From NCBI RefSeq assembly GCF_001439815.1, contig NZ_JYLM01000006.1, positions 1-64,000 on the forward strand: a stretch of 64,000 bases of DNA. The letters are read 5' to 3'. The notes beneath the pieces are model-generated. The model did not search any database, was not told the origin of the DNA, and worked only from the letters and a program-made list of their open reading frames with translations. Shown here piece by piece: positions 29,927 to 39,600 of the stretch. The DNA comes from Pseudomonas orientalis (GTDB lineage: Bacteria; Pseudomonadota; Gammaproteobacteria; Pseudomonadales; Pseudomonadaceae). The position numbers and the translations under genes are program-made. Numbering within the stretch: position 1 is the first letter of the stretch; each line of letters starts with the position of its first letter.

Positions 29927-30642
29927 AAAGGATTCTGCTGCTGGGCGGCGTGACGGAAGCGCTGGCCATTGCCCGCACCCTGGGGCCGGAGCATATCTAC
30001 AGCCTGGCTGGCGTGGGCCGTGTGCCGACCGACCTGACCTGCCAGGTTCGCGTCGGGGGCTATGGAGGCGCTGAGGGGTTGGCGCAGTTTGTTCGTGATG
30101 AACGCATCAGCCTGGTCTTCGATGCCACCCATCCCTATGCGGCGCAAATCAGCCACAACGCGGCCCGGGCCGCACGCTTATGCGATGTGCCTTGCTGGGC
30201 ATTGCGACGTCCGGCGTGGCGGCCGCAGGCGGGGGATGATTGGCGGGAAGTAGCCGGCTGGGCCGAGTTGGTCGAGGCGTTGAAGCCCTTCAAGCGCCCG
30301 CTGTTCACCTTGGGTCGCGAACCGTTGCAGCATCTCGATGAAATCCCCGTCGACCAGCTCTGGACGTTGCGGGCGCTGGATGTATATCCAGGCAATGAGC
30401 GCTATGAAGTAATCGGCGCGCGGGGGCCGTTTCTGATCGAAGACGAGCGGGCGTTATTCGAACGGCGCAGGATTGATGTGCTGATCAGCAAGAACAGCGG
30501 CAGTACCGCCACCGAGCCAAAGCTGGAAGTGGCGCGGGAGCGAGGGGTGCCGGTGCTGGTGTTGAAGCGGCCGGTGTTGGCTGCCGTAGATCGAGAATTC
30601 ACCACCGTAGCTGCGGTGCTACAGGCAATACACCCCCGCTAG
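29923..30642 (+). CDS. cobK: Precorrin-6A reductase
   Basis: A 239-residue NADPH enzyme that reduces precorrin-6A to precorrin-6Y, the substrate of CobL next to it. It shows [20 protein letters not shown] at the N-terminus, [20 protein letters not shown] with the conserved THP motif, and [20 protein letters not shown] near the end. Length is typical. The start overlaps cobL by four bases. A REP pair follows the stop. Confidence 0.94.
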   Translation: MKRILLLGGVTEALAIARTLGPEHIYSLAGVGRVPTDLTCQVRVGGYGGAEGLAQFVRDERISLVFDATHPYAAQISHNAARAARLCDVPCWALRRPAWRPQAGDDWREVAGWAELVEALKPFKRPLFTLGREPLQHLDEIPVDQLWTLRALDVYPGNERYEVIGARGPFLIEDERALFERRRIDVLISKNSGSTATEPKLEVARERGVPVLVLKRPVLAAVDREFTTVAAVLQAIHPR

Positions 30643-30655
30643 GCAACGCCGACCT

Positions 30656-30746
30656 AATGTGGGAGGGGGCTTGCCCCCGATAGCAGTGTATCAGCCGGCA
30701 TTTCAGTAGCTGACACACTGCTATAGGGAGCAAGCCCCACACATTT
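30656..30746. repeat. Inverted REP pair after cobK, right arm degenerate
   Basis: The left copy is intact (GTGGGAGGGGGCTTGCCCCC). The right copy reads TATAGGGAGCAAGCCCCACA, with base changes and a short deletion, so it is the most decayed copy in the window. The remaining bases up to 30929 hold no gene; they should contain the promoter of the toxin-antitoxin pair. Confidence 0.85.
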
Positions 30747-30929
30747 GGGCTTCACCACCGAAAGCCGAATCCCCCTACAAATACCTCCGAACCAGCTGGC
30801 TGGCTCAGCCAAAAGCCCCCGCCCTAACCTCTCATCTCGCGGTTTTGCTCCGGCGCCCGCAATGGGGGTGCACTGCTTTTGCAGCGCCTCGCAACTTGCC
30901 AACATGTATCCCAAGGAATACGATCCGAG

Positions 30930-31232
30930 ATGATTCATTTCAAGATATCTGATGAGTTTCAGGAATGGCTTTATTCGCTACGCAGTAAACCCGCCCATGG
31001 ACGCGTGCTGACAAGATTGGATAACGCAAGAATGGGCAATTTTGGAGACTGCGAAAACGTCGGAAATGGCGTATCCGAAATGCGCATCCACTATGGCCCT
31101 GGATACCGTGTGTACTTCAAGCGTACAGGTGAAGTGGTTTACCTACTGTTGATAGGTGGCGATAAATCAACGCAAAAACGCGACATCGAACGCGCCAAAG
31201 AAATTGCCGATGAATTTGAGAAAAAGGAGTGA
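30930..31232 (+). CDS. RelE/HigB-type toxin of a type II toxin-antitoxin pair
   Basis: A 100-residue protein of the addiction-module killer family (RelE superfamily, Gp49/HigB-like). The C-terminal block EMRIHYGPGYRVYFKRTGEV and then LLLIGGDKSTQKRDIERA is the family hallmark. Related toxins are mRNA interferases acting with the ribosome. The ATG at 30930 has AAGGA 12 bases upstream. The antitoxin gene begins four bases after the stop, in the toxin-first order usual for this subfamily. The pair is visibly richer in A and T than its flanks, suggesting acquisition from elsewhere. Confidence 0.88.
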   Translation: MIHFKISDEFQEWLYSLRSKPAHGRVLTRLDNARMGNFGDCENVGNGVSEMRIHYGPGYRVYFKRTGEVVYLLLIGGDKSTQKRDIERAKEIADEFEKKE

Positions 31233-31236
31233 CCCC

Positions 31237-31524
31237 ATGACTCAATTTAAAGATTTCGATATAGCCGAGCATCTGACGACCCCTGAGGACATGGCAGAGT
31301 ATCTCGAAGCTTCTTTCGAGGAGGACGCCGGTGACGGATTGCTGATTCGCTCAGCGCTCAACAATATAGCCCGCGCCCAAGGCATGACCCAAATAGCCCG
31401 CGACGCAGGCCTTGGACGTGAAAGCTTGTATAAAGCCCTCTCCAGCACTGGCAATCCCGAATTCGCGACTATCATGAAAGTCATGAAAGCTCTGGGCCTC
31501 AAGCTTCATGCCACAGCGATCTGA
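31237..31524 (+). CDS. HigA-like antitoxin of the same pair
   Basis: A 95-residue protein of the addiction-module antidote family. Its middle and C-terminal parts form a helix-turn-helix, MTQIARDAGLGRESLYKALS then FATIMKVMKALGLKL, so it should bind its own promoter as well as the toxin. AAAAAGGAG lies seven bases before the start. Length and motifs match partners of the killer protein encoded just upstream. Confidence 0.88.
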   Translation: MTQFKDFDIAEHLTTPEDMAEYLEASFEEDAGDGLLIRSALNNIARAQGMTQIARDAGLGRESLYKALSSTGNPEFATIMKVMKALGLKLHATAI

Positions 31525-31572
31525 TAGCACTGCGACACCAAACCACACCACGCATTTTTACTTATCCCCCCC

Positions 31573-31597
31573 GATCAGGCTAAATACCCGCCTGATC
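31573..31597. terminator. Inverted repeat between antitoxin and copper genes
   Basis: GATCAGGC and GCCTGATC are perfect 8-bp arms around the nine-base spacer TAAATACCC, followed by ATTTAAC. It could be a weak terminator for the toxin-antitoxin pair or an operator for the copper genes that begin 25 bases later. The sequence alone does not decide. Confidence 0.5.
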
Positions 31598-31621
31598 ATT
31601 TAACCCTACGGATTATCCGCC

Positions 31622-32014
31622 ATGGCCCGTCAACGCTTTGCAATTGCCTGGATCGCCTGCCTTGCAGTGCTGTTCAATGCGTTTGCCATGCCGTTGGCCA
31701 GTGCGATGCAGCAAGCCGATGACCCGGTCAAGCGCCTGATGTGGGGCGGGTTCTGTTCGTCCAATGGCGCCAGCCTGAAAGCCATTGCCCTGGGCCAGCT
31801 GGAAATTCCGGCAGCGCCGGACGATCATTCCGCTATGCAGCATTGCTGGTGTTGCTCGGGCTCGGCGCCGCTGGTGGCGTTGCCGGGGCATGTGCCGCAG
31901 TTGTATGTGATGCGCCTGGAAGCGGTACAGAGCCTGCCGCCGCCCTTATTGCGCAATCCCACCCCACGCCGGCAATGGCCGAGCCTTAACCCCCGCGCCT
32001 CTCCAACGGTCTGA
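31622..32014 (+). CDS. DUF2946 family protein, first copy in the copper set
   Basis: A 130-residue secreted or membrane-attached protein. Residues 8-28 form a signal-like hydrophobic segment (AWIACLAVLFNAFAMPLASA). The centre has HSAMQHCWCCSG, with His, Met and three Cys, a likely metal site, which is typical of DUF2946 proteins. Many DUF2946 genes lie beside copper genes, and here PCu(A)C follows 47 bases downstream. A direct role in copper binding is inference. Confidence 0.78.
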   Translation: MARQRFAIAWIACLAVLFNAFAMPLASAMQQADDPVKRLMWGGFCSSNGASLKAIALGQLEIPAAPDDHSAMQHCWCCSGSAPLVALPGHVPQLYVMRLEAVQSLPPPLLRNPTPRRQWPSLNPRASPTV

Positions 32015-32061
32015 TGGTCTTCGCAAGTGAACTGCGTTCAGAACCGTTCCGGAGAACTGCC

Positions 32062-32544
32062 ATGCTTAAATCTTCCCTGCTTCTGGCGGCGTTGCTGCTG
32101 CCGGTATTCAGTGCTGCCAATGCCGAGGACTACGAGGCCGGCGACTTGCGGGTGAGCGATCCCTGGTCCCAGGAGTTGCCGCCGAATGCGCCGACTGTCG
32201 CCGCCTACTTTGTGATTCATAACACCGGGGCTACCCCGGATCGCCTGCTGGGCGTTGAAACCAGCGTCGCCGAAAAAGCCGAGCTGCACGAGCATGTAAT
32301 GCAAGGCGACCTGATGAAGATGCAACAGGTGCCCAGCGTTGCCGTACCGGCCAAGGGCGAGTTGACCTTCGCGCCCATGGCCTACCACGTGATGTTGCTG
32401 GGCATCAAAGACCGCAGCCTCTTGGCCGACGGCAAGCAATTCCCGCTGACCCTGACCTTTGAAAAGGCCGGCAAGGTCGAGGTGGAGGTGTCGGTGCAAA
32501 AAGTGCCGCCGATGGCCAGCCACGCGCATAAACACGCCCAGTAG
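32062..32544 (+). CDS. Periplasmic copper chaperone PCu(A)C
   Basis: A 160-residue exported protein with signal peptide (MLKSSLLLAALLLPVFSAAN, then A-E). The mature part has the PCu(A)C metal-binding pattern: a His/Met pair in ELHEHVM, a Met in LMKMQQV, and a final HVM in AYHVMLLG. Proteins of this family bind Cu(I) in the periplasm and deliver it, often to cytochrome oxidase. A His-rich tail (HAHKHAQ) could add copper-binding capacity. CGGAGAA precedes the chosen ATG. A second DUF2946 gene starts 12 bases downstream. Confidence 0.9.
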   Translation: MLKSSLLLAALLLPVFSAANAEDYEAGDLRVSDPWSQELPPNAPTVAAYFVIHNTGATPDRLLGVETSVAEKAELHEHVMQGDLMKMQQVPSVAVPAKGELTFAPMAYHVMLLGIKDRSLLADGKQFPLTLTFEKAGKVEVEVSVQKVPPMASHAHKHAQ

Positions 32545-32555
32545 GCAGACACTCG

Positions 32556-32963
32556 ATGGGCGTCCCTCGCGCCAGGCTCTCTCCACACCACCGCGTGAAG
32601 CGCGGCGGTTGGATCAGCCTGTTCGCCATGCTGATGATCTTTATCGGTCCGCTGATTTCCCAAGCGATGCCGATGGATCATCACGCCGGTATGTCGATGC
32701 CGATGAGCATGTCCATGGACATGCCGAGCGACCATGGCGAAGGTCATCACCCTAAAAAGCCCGACGAACACCACGCACTCTGGGCCAAGTGCGGTTATTG
32801 CGACCTGCTGTTCAGTTGCCCCGCCCTGCCCGGCAGCGTGTCATTCGTGGCCCTTGGCACCCCGCCGCCGGCCAACGCTCTCACCCCCGCCCCGCGCCTG
32901 GGCCATGCCCGGCAGAGCATCTTCCCCGGCGCGCGCAGTCGTGCGCCGCCTATCGAGCCGTAA
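32556..32963 (+). CDS. DUF2946 family protein, second copy, Met/His-rich
   Basis: A 135-residue protein with one hydrophobic segment (ISLFAMLMIFIGPLISQAM, about 20-38) followed by a Met/His-rich stretch, including MDHHAGMSMPMSMSMDM and further His residues. CGYCDLLFSCPALPG is the DUF2946 cysteine block. The Met-rich motifs are of the type that bind Cu(I) outside the cytoplasm. It overlaps no gene and sits 12 bases after the PCu(A)C gene, before the receptor gene. It is not close in sequence to the first DUF2946 protein. Confidence 0.8.
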   Translation: MGVPRARLSPHHRVKRGGWISLFAMLMIFIGPLISQAMPMDHHAGMSMPMSMSMDMPSDHGEGHHPKKPDEHHALWAKCGYCDLLFSCPALPGSVSFVALGTPPPANALTPAPRLGHARQSIFPGARSRAPPIEP

Positions 32964-33055
32964 GCCTTCACTGCGCTACTTCACCCCGGCCGACTTCAAC
33001 CAGACAGCCGCAGGCTGCTGGCCGTGTTGTTTACGATTGATTGATGGAATTTGTC

Positions 33056-35116
33056 ATGTCCAGGATTTCTGCTGACCCCCGTTTGGGATGTACTCCCCTG
33101 CTCGCCGCCCTGTGCGGTGCATTGCTGGCTCCGCACGTCTACGCGGACGAACATGAACTGAGCCCCACGGTCATCACCGCGATCGCCCCCAGCTCGCCCC
33201 TCACCGTTGTCACCCACCCCAAGGATCCGCGCCAACCGGTGCCCGCCAGCGATGGCGGCGACTACCTCAAGACCATCCCCGGCTTTGCTCTGGTGCGCAA
33301 CGGCGGCACCAACGGCGACCCGGTGCTGCGCGGCATGTTCGGCTCGCGCCTGAATATCCTCACCAACGGCGGCATGATGCTCGGCGCCTGCCCGGGCCGC
33401 ATGGATGCGCCGACGTCGTATATTTCGCCGGAAACCTACGACAAGCTCACCGTGATCAAGGGCCCGCAAACTGTGCTCTGGGGCCCCGGCGCATCGGCCG
33501 GTACGATCCTGTTCGAGCGTGAACCCGAGCAGTTCGGCGAACTGGGCACGCGGGTCAATGCCAGTGTGCTGGCCGCCTCCAACGGGCGGTTCGACAAGGT
33601 CATCGATGCCGCTGCCGGAGGCCCGTTGGGCTACGTGCGGGTGATCGGCAACCAGGCCCACGCCGACGACTACAAGGACGGCAACAACGACACCGTCGCC
33701 TCGCGCTATGACAAGTGGAATGGCGATGTGGCAGTGGGTTTCACCCCCGACGCCGATACCCTGCTGGAACTCACCGCCGGCCGTGGCGACGGTGAAGCGC
33801 GCTATGCCGGACGCGGTATGGACGGTTCGCAATTCCTGCGCGAAAGCCTGGGGCTGCGCTTCGAAAAGTCCAACCTCGGCGAGGTGCTGGATAAGGTCGA
33901 GGCCCAGGTCTACTACAACTACGCCGACCACGTCATGGACAACTACAGCCTGCGCGTCCCCTCGGGCACCGGCATGATGGCCGGGCCCATGGCCTCCAAC
34001 GTCAACCGTCGCACCCTGGGCGGGCGGATCAAGGCGACCTGGCGCTGGGCCGATGTGCAACTGATCGGCGGCCTGGATGCGCAGACCAACGAACACCGCG
34101 CACGCAGCAGCATGGGCATCGACACTTATAAGGACCTGCCGCGCGACAAGGACGCCAACTTCCACAATTACGGCGTATTTGGCGAGCTGACCTGGTACGC
34201 CGCCGACAATGACCGCCTGATCACCGGCGCCCGCCTGGACCGCGCCTCGGCCAAGGATTTTCGTCAACGCACCGGCTCGGGAATGGTGTCGGCTCCCAAC
34301 CCGACCGCCGGTGACACCCGCGCCGACACCCTGCCATCGGGCTTTGTACGCTATGAACACGACCTGGCGGCTACGCCCACCACCGTCTATGCGGGCCTGG
34401 GCCACGCTGAACGCTTCCCGGATTACTGGGAACTGTTCTCTCCCAACACCGGCGCGGCCGGCTCGGTGAACGCGTTCGACGGCGTGAAGCCCGAGAAGAC
34501 CACCCAGCTGGATTTCGGCGCGCAGTACAAAACCGCCGACCTCGAAGCCTGGGCCTCGGGTTATATCGGCAAGGTGAGCGACTTCATCCTGTTCGACTAC
34601 CGGCCCGGCATGATGGGCACCACCTCCCAGGCACGCAATGTCGACGCGCGCATCATGGGCGGCGAACTGGGCGCGGCGTACAAGCTGAGCCGCAGCTGGA
34701 AAGCCGACGCCAGCCTCGCCTATGCCTGGGGCAAGAACAGCAGCGATGGCAAGGCCCTGCCGCAGATGCCGCCGCTGGACGCACGCCTGGGCCTGACCTA
34801 CAGCCAAGATGACTGGAGTGCCGGCGCATTGTGGCGTGTGGTCGCGGCGCAAAACCGCATCGACCCGAACAAGGGCAACGTGGTGGGCAAGGACTATGAC
34901 AAGAGCGCCGGTTTTGGCGTGTTCTCACTCAACGCCGCGTACCGCATCAATAAGAACTTCAAGGTCAGTACCGGGGTCGACAATCTGTTCGGCAAGGCTT
35001 ATGCCGAGCATTTGAACCTGGCGGGGAATGCCGGCTTCGGCTACCCGGCGAACGACCCGCAGGCCATCAAGGAGCCGGGGCGTACGCTCTGGACCAAGGT
35101 GGACATGAGCTTCTAA
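33056..35116 (+). CDS. oprC: TonB-dependent copper receptor, OprC type
   Basis: A 686-residue outer-membrane protein. It has a signal region, plug domain (about 45-180) with VLRGMFGSRLNILTNGGMML, and a 22-strand barrel ending in an aromatic residue (MSF). ACPGRMDAP supplies a CxxxM motif at Cys112/Met116; P. aeruginosa OprC binds copper through such a motif in the plug. Length fits the copper-receptor subfamily. The ATG at 33056 is chosen over 33044 because GGAAT lies upstream and the signal peptide is of normal length. Neighbouring copper genes support the copper role. Confidence 0.92.
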   Translation: MSRISADPRLGCTPLLAALCGALLAPHVYADEHELSPTVITAIAPSSPLTVVTHPKDPRQPVPASDGGDYLKTIPGFALVRNGGTNGDPVLRGMFGSRLNILTNGGMMLGACPGRMDAPTSYISPETYDKLTVIKGPQTVLWGPGASAGTILFEREPEQFGELGTRVNASVLAASNGRFDKVIDAAAGGPLGYVRVIGNQAHADDYKDGNNDTVASRYDKWNGDVAVGFTPDADTLLELTAGRGDGEARYAGRGMDGSQFLRESLGLRFEKSNLGEVLDKVEAQVYYNYADHVMDNYSLRVPSGTGMMAGPMASNVNRRTLGGRIKATWRWADVQLIGGLDAQTNEHRARSSMGIDTYKDLPRDKDANFHNYGVFGELTWYAADNDRLITGARLDRASAKDFRQRTGSGMVSAPNPTAGDTRADTLPSGFVRYEHDLAATPTTVYAGLGHAERFPDYWELFSPNTGAAGSVNAFDGVKPEKTTQLDFGAQYKTADLEAWASGYIGKVSDFILFDYRPGMMGTTSQARNVDARIMGGELGAAYKLSRSWKADASLAYAWGKNSSDGKALPQMPPLDARLGLTYSQDDWSAGALWRVVAAQNRIDPNKGNVVGKDYDKSAGFGVFSLNAAYRINKNFKVSTGVDNLFGKAYAEHLNLAGNAGFGYPANDPQAIKEPGRTLWTKVDMSF

Positions 35117-35120
35117 GAGC

Positions 35121-35207
35121 ATCGGGGGCAAGCCCCCTCCCACACTTGAAACGCATTCCAAATGTGGGAGGGGCGGTGCGACGATTCGGCTTGCCCCCGA
35201 TGGCGGT
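35121..35207. repeat. Outward-facing REP pair with a 15-base insertion
   Basis: The left copy reads ATCGGGGGCAAGCCCCC. The right copy is GTGGGAGGGG, then CGGTGCGACGATTCG, then GCTTGCCCCCGAT, so 15 extra bases lie inside the palindrome. The copies point away from each other, unlike most pairs in the window. It begins five bases after oprC. Confidence 0.85.
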
Positions 35208-35248
35208 GTAACTGACACAAGAAAATCAAAAGCCTTGCGGAGCCCCTG

Positions 35249-36628
35249 ATGACCACACAAAAGATTTCCTTCTACAACCTGGCCTGGCGCTGGCACTTCT
35301 ACGCCGGCCTCTTCGTCGCCCCCTTCATGGTGCTGCTGGCCCTGACCGGCATCATCTACCTGTTCAAACCCCAGCTCGACCCGCTGATGTACGGTCACCT
35401 GCTCAGCGTGCCCGCCGCCGAACGTGCGCTGAGCGCCGACGAGCTGCTGCAGCGCGCCAAAGCCGCCTACCCTGAGGGCGCGATCAGCAAATACCTGCCA
35501 CCTGCCGACGCCACCAGCAGCGCACAGTTCGTGATGCACAACGAAGGCCGCGAAGTGACGGTATTCGTCGACCCGTATCGCGGTACCGTGCTCGGGGAAC
35601 AGGACGCCAAGTACAACCTGCAAGCCATCGCCCGCGCCCTGCATGGCGAGTTGATGATCGGCACCACCGGCGACCGCCTGATAGAACTCGCCGCCGGCTG
35701 GGGCGTGATGCTGGTAGTGTCCGGCCTGTACCTGTGGTGGCCGCGAGGCAAGTCATCGGCCGGCGTGTTGTGGCCGCGGCTCAACAGCCGTAGCCGCGTG
35801 TTCTGGCGTGACCTGCACGCTGTCGCCGGCTTTTGGGGCGCAGCGTTTTTGCTGGTGATGCTGCTCAGCGGCATGACCTGGACCGGTTTCTGGGGCAAGC
35901 AATACGCCGACCTGTGGAACACCTTCCCGGCGGCGATGTGGAACAACGTCCCGCAGTCCGACCAGCAGGCACGCGTGCTCAACACAGCCACCCAACAGAC
36001 CGTGCCCTGGGCCATGGAAAACACGCCGATGCCGATGTCCGGCGATCATGCCGAACACATGAACCACGGCGCCATGCACACAGGTCCCGCCGCGCCCGGC
36101 ATCAGCCTGCAAAAGGTGGTCGAACTGGCCAACGCACGCGGTGTGGAGCCCGGCTACAGCATCACCTTCCCCACCACCGCCACGGGGGTATTCACGGTCG
36201 CAGTGTTTGCCAACGACCCACGCAATGACGCCACTCTGCATGTGGACCAGTACACCGGCAAGGTCCTGGCCGATGTGCGTTGGGAGCACTACAACCTGGT
36301 CGCCCGCGCCACCGAGACCGGCGTGATGCTGCATGAAGGCAAGATGTTCGGCTGGGTCAACCAACTGATCGTGCTGGTGATCTGCCTGATGATCCTGCTC
36401 AGCGCGGTGAGTGGCGTGGTGATCTGGTGGAAGCGTCGGCCACAGGGTGGGCTGGGCGTTCCACCGCTACGCCATGACCTGCCCACGTGGAAAACCGCAA
36501 TGGTCATCATGCTCGGGCTGGCTATCCTGTTCCCGCTGGTGGGCGCTTCGTTGATCGTGGTGTGGGTGCTGGACCGGCTGCTACTGTCGCGGTTCATTGG
36601 TCCACGTGAACCCGCCACCCACAGCTGA
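35249..36628 (+). CDS. PepSY-associated membrane protein of the copper set
   Basis: A 459-residue inner-membrane protein of the PepSY-TM family. Membrane segments are near residues 17-40, 145-160, 195-215, 370-395 and 415-440. Paired histidines flanking them (WRWHFYAGLFVAPFM, LHAVAGFWGAAF, LHEGKMFGWVNQL) could ligate haem, as in PepSY-type reductases. Residues about 254-276 are rich in Met and His (TPMPMSGDHAEHMNHGAMH), suggesting periplasmic copper binding. It follows oprC after a REP pair, so it may reduce Cu(II) or handle imported copper. That role is inferred from context; related genes occur beside siderophore receptors. Confidence 0.85.
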   Translation: MTTQKISFYNLAWRWHFYAGLFVAPFMVLLALTGIIYLFKPQLDPLMYGHLLSVPAAERALSADELLQRAKAAYPEGAISKYLPPADATSSAQFVMHNEGREVTVFVDPYRGTVLGEQDAKYNLQAIARALHGELMIGTTGDRLIELAAGWGVMLVVSGLYLWWPRGKSSAGVLWPRLNSRSRVFWRDLHAVAGFWGAAFLLVMLLSGMTWTGFWGKQYADLWNTFPAAMWNNVPQSDQQARVLNTATQQTVPWAMENTPMPMSGDHAEHMNHGAMHTGPAAPGISLQKVVELANARGVEPGYSITFPTTATGVFTVAVFANDPRNDATLHVDQYTGKVLADVRWEHYNLVARATETGVMLHEGKMFGWVNQLIVLVICLMILLSAVSGVVIWWKRRPQGGLGVPPLRHDLPTWKTAMVIMLGLAILFPLVGASLIVVWVLDRLLLSRFIGPREPATHS

Positions 36629-36676
36629 CGGGTGTGGGTGACGGTTTGTCAGTGAATGGATGCGCAAGCGTCGGGT

Positions 36677-39600
36677 TCAGAGTTCATCGTGGCCGTACCA
36701 GGATTCTTCCGGCTCGGCCCTGGCACCCATCCACCCTTCGCCCAGCACACCTCGACGCGCCCAGAACGCGTCGGGGTACAACACCGTGAGCGTACCGTGA
36801 GACCTCAACTGATCGACCAGCACGCTCGGATCCGGCGCAGCCCCCGGGCCGAGCAGCCTGGTTTGCGCCGGCGTAAAAGCCGGCACATACTTGAGCAATG
36901 CGCCGCCGCGGCAGGCCAGGTAACAACTTTGGGCGTGAGGCGCATTGTCTTTGATCACCTCCAGATAGCTGCGCAAATCATCCTTGGCGACGAAGTTGCT
37001 CAGCAGCTGCTTATCCAGCGGTGCGAAGCTGGACGTTGAATCGATAGCCTTGAAGAACGCCTGCACCGCCGCGATTCTGTAAGTGCTCAGCACATTGCCG
37101 GAAGGGACATCGAACCCGGCCCGGCCCTTCCAGAACAACAGCTCCAGGGTGTTGTTGCCTGGCGTGCCCGCGCGATCCTCGACCGGATCAAGCGCCACAT
37201 AACCTTGCGAGTCCTGCGGCATCAGCACCGCGCCCAGGTACTGCTTATCCTCAAAGCGCGGCACCAGGCCCTGGGCATAGCGGGCGGCATCGTCGGGGTA
37301 CAGATACAGTGGCCCGCAGAACGAATGGAAGTGCGGATTTTCGGAAAAGGAATGCGGTGTCTTTTTCGGCTGCCACTGTGTCCTGACCAGCTCGTTACGG
37401 CTCCACACCTCGCTGGTCACCCTGATATACAGCGAGCCTTCGACGGCCAGACGACGTACATAATCGAGCACCGTGAGCGAGCCTTCGAGCAGATGCGGGA
37501 GGTCCAGGTGCGCATGGCTCGTCCATGAGTAGAGCGAGGCGTCTCTGGACAGCGTATACGTCAGCAACGCCCCGTCAGCACACAGCAGATACAAGGGCAG
37601 GACACGCCTGTTGCGAGCATGGCTGACAAAGTTCAGCGCCTTGGCGAGGTACTGGGGCGGGAAAAAACTCAGCGCCATTTCATCGGTAGCCGGGGCGATG
37701 GCAACGTTGGAGCCGACCAGGTACAGGCCGTCGATGACATATCCCTGAGGCAACTGCCCCTCGACGAACACCTGCTCGAAGTCAGTGAAGTCTGCCCTGA
37801 CCAACGCCAGGGTCGTCATGTACAACGGTTTGTTGACCGCCTTGAGCAAATAGCCGAACGCCACGTCCGCTTGCGGCCTGCTGTGGCGTTGGGCGTAACG
37901 CACCGCATCGAGCGCGCGGGTGAACACTGGGCCGCACGGTGAATCGAACAGCACCGCACGAATCTCCTGGTCCGGGACGCGGGGGACATTCGCGATAAAC
38001 TTCACCGTGATTCGCCGGGCCGCCCCCCACAACGCGTCGCCCTGCACCACGCAGAACTCGCCGGCCCCGGCCACCTGGTTGACGAAGTCCTGGGGTGACA
38101 GTACGCCGTCGCGCAGTTGTTGCTCAACCGTGTTGTCGGCGTAGTCGCCCTGGGCACGGTTCAGCGGCGCCAGGCGTTGCTTGAGCAACTGTTCCTCGGT
38201 AGAGCCTGACGCCTGATAGCTCAGGATCGAGCCGGCCAACCCGAACACATACTCGCGCTTGATCTGAGTCTCGACGTGCAACAGCGTGGCAAGGGCCGCG
38301 CTGGGAATCATGCTTTTATAGATACTTTTCTGGGTGGCGGACAGCAGCAGTGGTACCTCATGGTCGACCACCGAGCGGTAACGGGCAACCATTGTGCTGC
38401 CTCCCGGATACAGGCCCGCCGCCATGACCGGATCGGGGTAGATCCACTGCGTTGTGAGCCCTTGAGGCGGCAGCGCCAACGGTTCGGTGGCGGCGAACAA
38501 CCCATTGGGCAGACGCAGGATCACCCCGCCATACGCGCGACGCAGCCCGCTGCCTATTCGAGTCGCAACGTAGCGAGCCGCGTCATCGGCGCTGGCAAAG
38601 GCCGGCCCCATGCGTCGTGGCATCATCGTTGCGTAGCCGCGCCACATCGTGTCGACCAGCCCGGTTCTATCCCAGCACTGACTGGTCCTTATCACGCGCA
38701 GCGCACCGCGCAACGCCCAGTCCTGGACAAACGTGCGGGGGCGCATCAGACCACTGCTCAATTGCGCACTGGCACGGATCAACAGGTTGTCGGCCTCGCC
38801 GCCGCCCTTTACATCAATCGGGAAGGGCGCATAACTCAATAGCGCGCCATCCAGGGTCGAGAAATACAGCGGCAGGCTTTTGGCTCGTCCCCGCTGCGCC
38901 TCGAAAAGCGCGCTGTACAACACCTGCGGGGTAACGAAAAACGATGTGAGCCAGGCGTTGAAGCGATCCAGGCCGCGTCGCGCCCACTGTTGCGAGCGAA
39001 ACAATCCATGCAGGACAAAACCCTCGGAAAACTCAAACCCGCCCGCCTCGCGGGACTTGAACAGGCTGTTGAGGTTGAACAGCACATTGTTTGCGCCAAC
39101 CCCGACTACCTCGCTGGCAATGTACTGTTCCTCATCCTGATGCTTGAGGATGAAGGCAAAGCAGGCGGCCTGCGCCAGGTTGCGGCCATGCACACGTCCA
39201 TGGAGATTGCGCGCCGCTTCATCAGCACTGTCGAACAGCGCCCCATAAGTAGCGAAATCCGGCGGGGCAAAGCGCGGTGCATAACCGAAGTTGAAGGTCC
39301 AATCATTGAACACTGAGCCGCGAGGACCCCAGAATGAGTTGCCCTGGATGATCTTGAGGTCGCCTGCCTCAGCCACTCGCCATACCCATTGGACCGGCTT
39401 GACCTCACCACGGTCCAGGCGGTTCTGCAGACTGTTGAACCCGGCCTGTGGCGCAATATTGTCCAGCAGCAACTGCTCGTGAGAGGAGTTGCCGGGTGTG
39501 TATTCCAACAGACAGCTCGCCGACGCAGAGAGCCAGGCCACGCGTTTGGCGCGAATGATCGAGTACATCTCATCGCAGGAAAACATCTGCTGATGGACCA

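Noticed and set aside
28708..30156. Long open frame antisense to cobL (482 codons)
   Set aside because: It runs opposite a clear CobL/CobK pair, has no recognisable motifs, and is the kind of shadow frame expected in GC-rich DNA.
32996..34852. Long open frame antisense to oprC (618 codons)
   Set aside because: Composition is a reverse-frame shadow, and the plus strand encodes a full TonB receptor.
36616..36640. CACCCACA/TGTGGGTG hairpin as a terminator between the PepSY gene and the giant gene
   Set aside because: The stem is only 8 bp, partly inside the coding sequence, and has no T run on either side.
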